The notes under the pieces were generated by a model. The model was given only the letters and a program-made list of their open reading frames with translations, had not been told where the DNA came from and did not search any database. This document shows, piece by piece, positions 7,844 through 10,374 of a stretch of 10,374 bases of DNA (positions are counted from its first letter, which is position 1; each line of letters starts with the position of its first letter). Both the position numbers and the translations under genes were made by a program. Source of the DNA: an uncultured Flavobacteriales bacterium (lineage in GTDB: Bacteria > Bacteroidota > Bacteroidia > Flavobacteriales_D > Crocinitomicaceae); assembly GCA_903879765.1 (NCBI GenBank), contig CAIRMS010000259.1:1-10374 (forward strand). Direction: 5' to 3'.

Positions 7844-8565
7844 TAGGCACAGCGAAATAAGGATGGAGAAATGATGTGAGCTTCAATGTTTGGTTTTACA
7901 TTTTCTGGGACATTCATTGCCACAGAAATAAAGTAGGATGGAATCCAGTTGCCTGTTTGCAAGAACCAATCTGCATTCGGATAATGATGATTTACGGAGC
8001 GAACGGTATTTTCAAATGGATCACTCAACACTTCAAATGCGTGCATTCCGCTTTCTAGTGTTATTCCTAAGCATTTTACCAAGGCTTCTTTTTGCGTCCA
8101 GGTTTTCAAGAGGAGCTGTGAACAGGAATTTTCCAAACCAGAAGCTTGAATCAACTGTTGTTCATGCGATGTGAGTAAAACGTTTTTCACCTGATGAAAG
8201 TCAATTTTTCGTTGAACAGATTCAATGTCCACGCCAACAGGGAAGTCAGTTGATGCAGCGATCACAAAGGCTCCTTTGGTATGAGCAACGCTAAAGTGAA
8301 TCTGTGGCTGTTGCTTCATCGTTGATTTTCCAGAAGCATTTTTAATCATTTGGATAGCCAATGGTGGAAGTCCAGAAAGGTCAGAAAGTACTTTTCGGAG
8401 GTGTGAACGTGCGATTACAAAGGACTCTTGATCCTCCACATGATGAAATTTTGTTGCGTACTCCTTTTCTTGAAGTGTGATTCCATTCCAGCATTCACTC
8501 GGTGAAAACTCAGAAAATTGACCTCCAAATAAATAAATAGTATGTTTAATCGTGTTCAGCCTCAT
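7843..8565 (-). CDS. 4'-phosphopantetheinyl transferase, Sfp-type
   Basis: This 240-residue enzyme moves 4'-phosphopantetheine from coenzyme A to the conserved serine of a carrier protein. The family motifs are FSVAHTKG (91-98; FNxSHS-like, CoA contact), the magnesium-binding GVDIE (111-115) and WTQKEALVK (156-164, WxxKEAxxK). The length and two-lobed layout match the Sfp/Gsp superfamily rather than the shorter AcpS type. It is the first gene of the three-gene operon. Its TAA and the ATG of the FAAL-ACP-reductase share one base (TAATG), so the two are very probably co-translated. The obvious target is S619 of that enzyme. The ATG at 8563-8565 is the only sensible start. A weak -7-like TATCTTTA lies just upstream. 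The first histidine and serine of the FNxSHS motif are changed (S92, A94), which is tolerated in this family. No separate AcpS function is implied. Confidence 0.92.
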   Translation of the reverse strand: MRLNTIKHTIYLFGGQFSEFSPSECWNGITLQEKEYATKFHHVEDQESFVIARSHLRKVLSDLSGLPPLAIQMIKNASGKSTMKQQPQIHFSVAHTKGAFVIAASTDFPVGVDIESVQRKIDFHQVKNVLLTSHEQQLIQASGLENSCSQLLLKTWTQKEALVKCLGITLESGMHAFEVLSDPFENTVRSVNHHYPNADWFLQTGNWIPSYFISVAMNVPENVKPNIEAHIISPSLFRCA

Positions 8566-8572
8566 TGAAACT

Positions 8573-8580
8573 TAAAGATA
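8573..8580 (-). promoter_or_regulatory. Weak candidate -7 element for the phosphopantetheinyl transferase operon
   Basis: On the minus strand the octamer reads TATCTTTA, seven of eight positions of TAnnTTTG. It ends only seven bases before the ATG at 8565, so it would give a leaderless or nearly leaderless mRNA. No -33 element was recognised. It is listed because the 102-base divergent gap must contain the operon promoter, but the support is thin. Confidence 0.2.
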
Positions 8581-8640
8581 GTTATTTTCCCTTTTCCGCT
8601 GAATCTCCTTTAAAAAATGATTTAAGACCTTTAGATTTTT

Positions 8641-8648
8641 TATTTTTG
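8641..8648 (+). promoter_or_regulatory. Putative Bacteroidota -7 promoter element for the delta-12-like desaturase
   Basis: TATTTTTG matches TAnnTTTG exactly and sits 19 bases before the ATG at 8668. The same octamer stands 24 bases before the other desaturase. A TTTA at 8621 is the nearest candidate -33 element, with a 16-base spacer that is shorter than usual. The local sequence is AT-rich, so the match could be fortuitous. Confidence 0.4.
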
Positions 8649-8667
8649 AGTTGAATTACTTTCTTCT

Positions 8668-9666
8668 ATGAAATCTCGACAGCAGCAATTTGAACAAGCG
8701 AGTGAACTATTAAAGGCCTTTACCGCTAAAAACATTCCTTTGGCGCATTGGTATTTCTTTTCGACTCTTTTTATCCTTTGGTCAAGTTTGTTTTTGAGTC
8801 ACTATTTCTTTCATCATTTTTCCTGGGGATTAGTTCTATCGGTTCCTTTATGCACACTATTCATGTGCCGGAGTTACGTGATTGAACACGACTGTGGACA
8901 CGGAAGTTTTTACCGCTCAGAAAACGCCAACTCCATCGCTGGAAACTTCATGGGATTTGGGATTTTAATTCCCTACTCCTTATGGAAATACATCCATCAT
9001 AGCCATCATTTAAATGTGGGGAATTTGGATAAACGCGCCTTCAATCCGGAAATTTGGACAATGACTGTCGACGAATACCAACAATCCTCCATTTTTAAAA
9101 AACTTGGGTATCGATTCATGCGTTCAAAGTTCACGCGATTCACGATCACCCCAACCATTAACTTAGGATTGATGTTTCGTTTTGTACATCCGAGATTCAA
9201 TTGGAAAGCAAATGTTTCTGTCATCGTTCACGACATTTTATACATCGTTATCCTTTGGAAAGTCCACCAATTTATGTCCTGGAAAGAACTGCTGGTGATT
9301 TTCTATATTCCTTTAGTCATTTTCTACTTTGTCGCTTCTTATACCTTTTATGCGCAACATCAATTTGAAGACACCTATTGGGAAAAAGATGAGGATTGGT
9401 CTTACCAAGAAGCTTCCTTTTATGGCTCAACGTTTATCGCTGCGCCAAAATGGTATTGCTGGTTAACTGGAAATGTGGTTTTTCACAACATACACCACTT
9501 GATGTCGGGTATTCCTTTTTATCGCTTGGATGAAGCACAGAAAGCATTTGGACAAACACTTCCTTATCGCTTAATTCCATTAGGGGAAGTATGGCAGATG
9601 TTGTCCTTGAAAGTGTGGGATGAAGAACAAAAGAAACTCGTTCCGATTCCCAAATCGAATCACTGA
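8668..9666 (+). CDS. Membrane fatty acid desaturase, delta-12/omega-type (DesA-like)
   Basis: This is a complete 332-residue integral-membrane di-iron desaturase. The histidine boxes are HDCGH (74-78), HHSHH (110-114) and HNIHH (273-277). The HDCGH and HHSHH forms are typical of the DesA/FAD2-like group (delta-12 and related desaturases, also acetylenases and hydroxylases), clearly different from the QIEHH enzyme at 1009-2082. Hydrophobic spans lie before box 1 (about 27-69) and between boxes 2 and 3 (about 184-228), giving the usual arrangement with all boxes on the cytoplasmic side. An extra HQFED (231-235) fits the conserved region before box 3. The ATG at 8668 is the first in frame after the promoter-like TATTTTTG. 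The gene is divergent from the FAAL-containing operon across 102 bases and overlaps the next gene tail-to-tail by seven bases. It may supply unsaturated acyl chains to that operon or act on its ACP-bound chain. Neither is shown by the sequence. Confidence 0.92.
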   Translation: MKSRQQQFEQASELLKAFTAKNIPLAHWYFFSTLFILWSSLFLSHYFFHHFSWGLVLSVPLCTLFMCRSYVIEHDCGHGSFYRSENANSIAGNFMGFGILIPYSLWKYIHHSHHLNVGNLDKRAFNPEIWTMTVDEYQQSSIFKKLGYRFMRSKFTRFTITPTINLGLMFRFVHPRFNWKANVSVIVHDILYIVILWKVHQFMSWKELLVIFYIPLVIFYFVASYTFYAQHQFEDTYWEKDEDWSYQEASFYGSTFIAAPKWYCWLTGNVVFHNIHHLMSGIPFYRLDEAQKAFGQTLPYRLIPLGEVWQMLSLKVWDEEQKKLVPIPKSNH

Positions 9667-10374
9667 AAAAATCCAAAGTAAAAACAAAGCCAATAAGCTG
9701 GAGAAATCAGTAAAGTCATTTCATACGCACTATCGTACACGAGTCCGGCAACTTGCAGACCTAAACCAGGCTTTTCAAAACATTTCTTTTCTGGATTGTA
9801 CATTTCAATGTATCGAACACCCAGGTTATAATTGATGAAATAGAACAATAATACAAAGCCCGCATACGCAAAATAATAGGTGAATGCATGTTTGTGTTGT
9901 TCAAACGGCAAAAACACAATCGCCAATAAACAACTAGAATTGATGAGTGCCAACAGCATGATGCCTTTTGGTTTACTCATGGCCCGACGACTAATGATCA
10001 AGTCATCGGCTGACTTCGCTTCATTTTTATGTTTTCGGTCGAACCAGCCCAAGTAGAAAGACGCTGTTCCAACAACGATGATTGCGCTTCCGATGGCTAA
10101 CATCCAATTTCCCTTCACCACTTGGTCCGCAACAAAAAATGCAGGAACACAAAATGCCGGTCCTTCCACCATGGAACGAAGTAAAATCTCTACCGTTTTC
10201 GGTAATTTATACCTTCCGTAATACATGTCTCCTTTGCGCAATTTGGACAAAAACAATCCCGTTTCAATCAAGATATGGACAAGGGAACTCGCACAAAAAA
10301 TCACGAAGAAATTTATCCCGAAAGAATAAATCAACCATGCTGAGAGTGAAACAATAAATAAAAACAAATGAAAG
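9660..10374 (-). CDS. Polytopic membrane protein of unknown function (5' partial)
   Basis: The minus-strand frame runs from the TGA at 9660-9662 to the right edge of the window without a stop. A TTG at 10367 is in frame but falls in the middle of a hydrophobic run (LFLFIVSLSAWLIY), so the true start is probably outside the window. The visible 237 or so residues contain about six to seven hydrophobic segments, including FVIFCASSLVHILIETGLFL, MLAIGSAIIVVGTASFYLGW, AYAGFVLLFYFINYNLG and TLLISPAYWLCFYFGFF. Between them are polar loops such as KLRKGDMYYGRYKLPK and RKHKNEAKSADD. I see no histidine box, ATP-binding motif or transporter signature and do not recognise a family. It ends tail-to-tail with the desaturase, overlapping by seven bases. 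Its own neighbours lie to the right, so membership in the lipid cluster is undecided. Confidence 0.7.
   Translation of the reverse strand, partial: FHLFLFIVSLSAWLIYSFGINFFVIFCASSLVHILIETGLFLSKLRKGDMYYGRYKLPKTVEILLRSMVEGPAFCVPAFFVADQVVKGNWMLAIGSAIIVVGTASFYLGWFDRKHKNEAKSADDLIISRRAMSKPKGIMLLALINSSCLLAIVFLPFEQHKHAFTYYFAYAGFVLLFYFINYNLGVRYIEMYNPEKKCFEKPGLGLQVAGLVYDSAYEMTLLISPAYWLCFYFGFFQ

Noticed and set aside
8602..8612. AAGGAGA-like sequence on the minus strand as a ribosome-binding site for the transferase
   Set aside because: It is about 40 bases from the ATG at 8565, too far for a Shine-Dalgarno, and genes here generally lack one.
1009..9666. Capnine/sulfonolipid biosynthesis locus
   Set aside because: No PLP-dependent cysteate acyl-CoA transferase, cysteate synthase or short-chain reductase partner is visible. 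The sulfotransferase would make sulfate esters, not sulfonates.
10365..10367. TTG at 10367 as the true start of the right-edge membrane protein
   Set aside because: It lies within a hydrophobic run that continues to the edge with no stop, so the gene is more likely cut by the window.
1..10374. CRISPR arrays, tRNA/rRNA genes, insertion sequences or prophage genes
   Set aside because: No regularly spaced repeats, cloverleaf-like sequences, transposase/integrase motifs or phage structural genes were seen. Nearly all bases are accounted for by the eight coding regions.

Overview
The window looks like chromosomal DNA of a member of the Bacteroidota, probably Flavobacteriales. The base composition is AT-rich, a secreted protein carries a C-terminal type IX secretion sorting domain (IYPNPVQNEL... 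ending in KFIKE), starts lack Shine-Dalgarno sequences, and two gene starts are preceded by the Bacteroidota -7 promoter element TAnnTTTG. A lineage near Fluviicola/Crocinitomicaceae is possible but is not shown by the sequence. Coding density is very high: no gap exceeds about 105 bases, and no RNA gene, insertion sequence, CRISPR array or hairpin terminator was seen.

Layout. Positions 3-1007 (+) hold the 3' end of a T9SS-secreted protein with two carbohydrate-binding-like modules, probably unrelated to the rest. Then come a front-end (delta-6-like) membrane fatty acid desaturase (1009-2082, -), a PAPS-dependent sulfotransferase (2160-3245, +), and a tight three-gene minus-strand operon read from 8565 down to 3242. 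In transcription order the operon is an Sfp-type phosphopantetheinyl transferase, a 1083-residue FAAL-ACP-thioester reductase, and a cytochrome P450. Divergent from the operon is a second, delta-12-like desaturase (8668-9666, +). The window ends in a 5'-truncated polytopic membrane protein of unknown function (9660-10374, -).

How the genes may work together (inference). The FAAL domain would activate a free fatty acid as acyl-AMP and load it on the built-in ACP. The adjacent transferase would supply the phosphopantetheine arm. The C-terminal reductase would release the chain as a fatty aldehyde, or as an alcohol if it reduces twice. The desaturases could introduce double (or triple) bonds, the P450 could hydroxylate or epoxidise the chain, and the sulfotransferase could cap a hydroxyl as a sulfate ester. 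I see no ketosynthase, condensation domain, glycosyltransferase or transporter, so the locus reads as a compact tailoring pathway for an unsaturated, oxidised and possibly sulfated fatty aldehyde or alcohol. The exact product cannot be read from the sequence, and I do not recognise the cluster as a characterised one.
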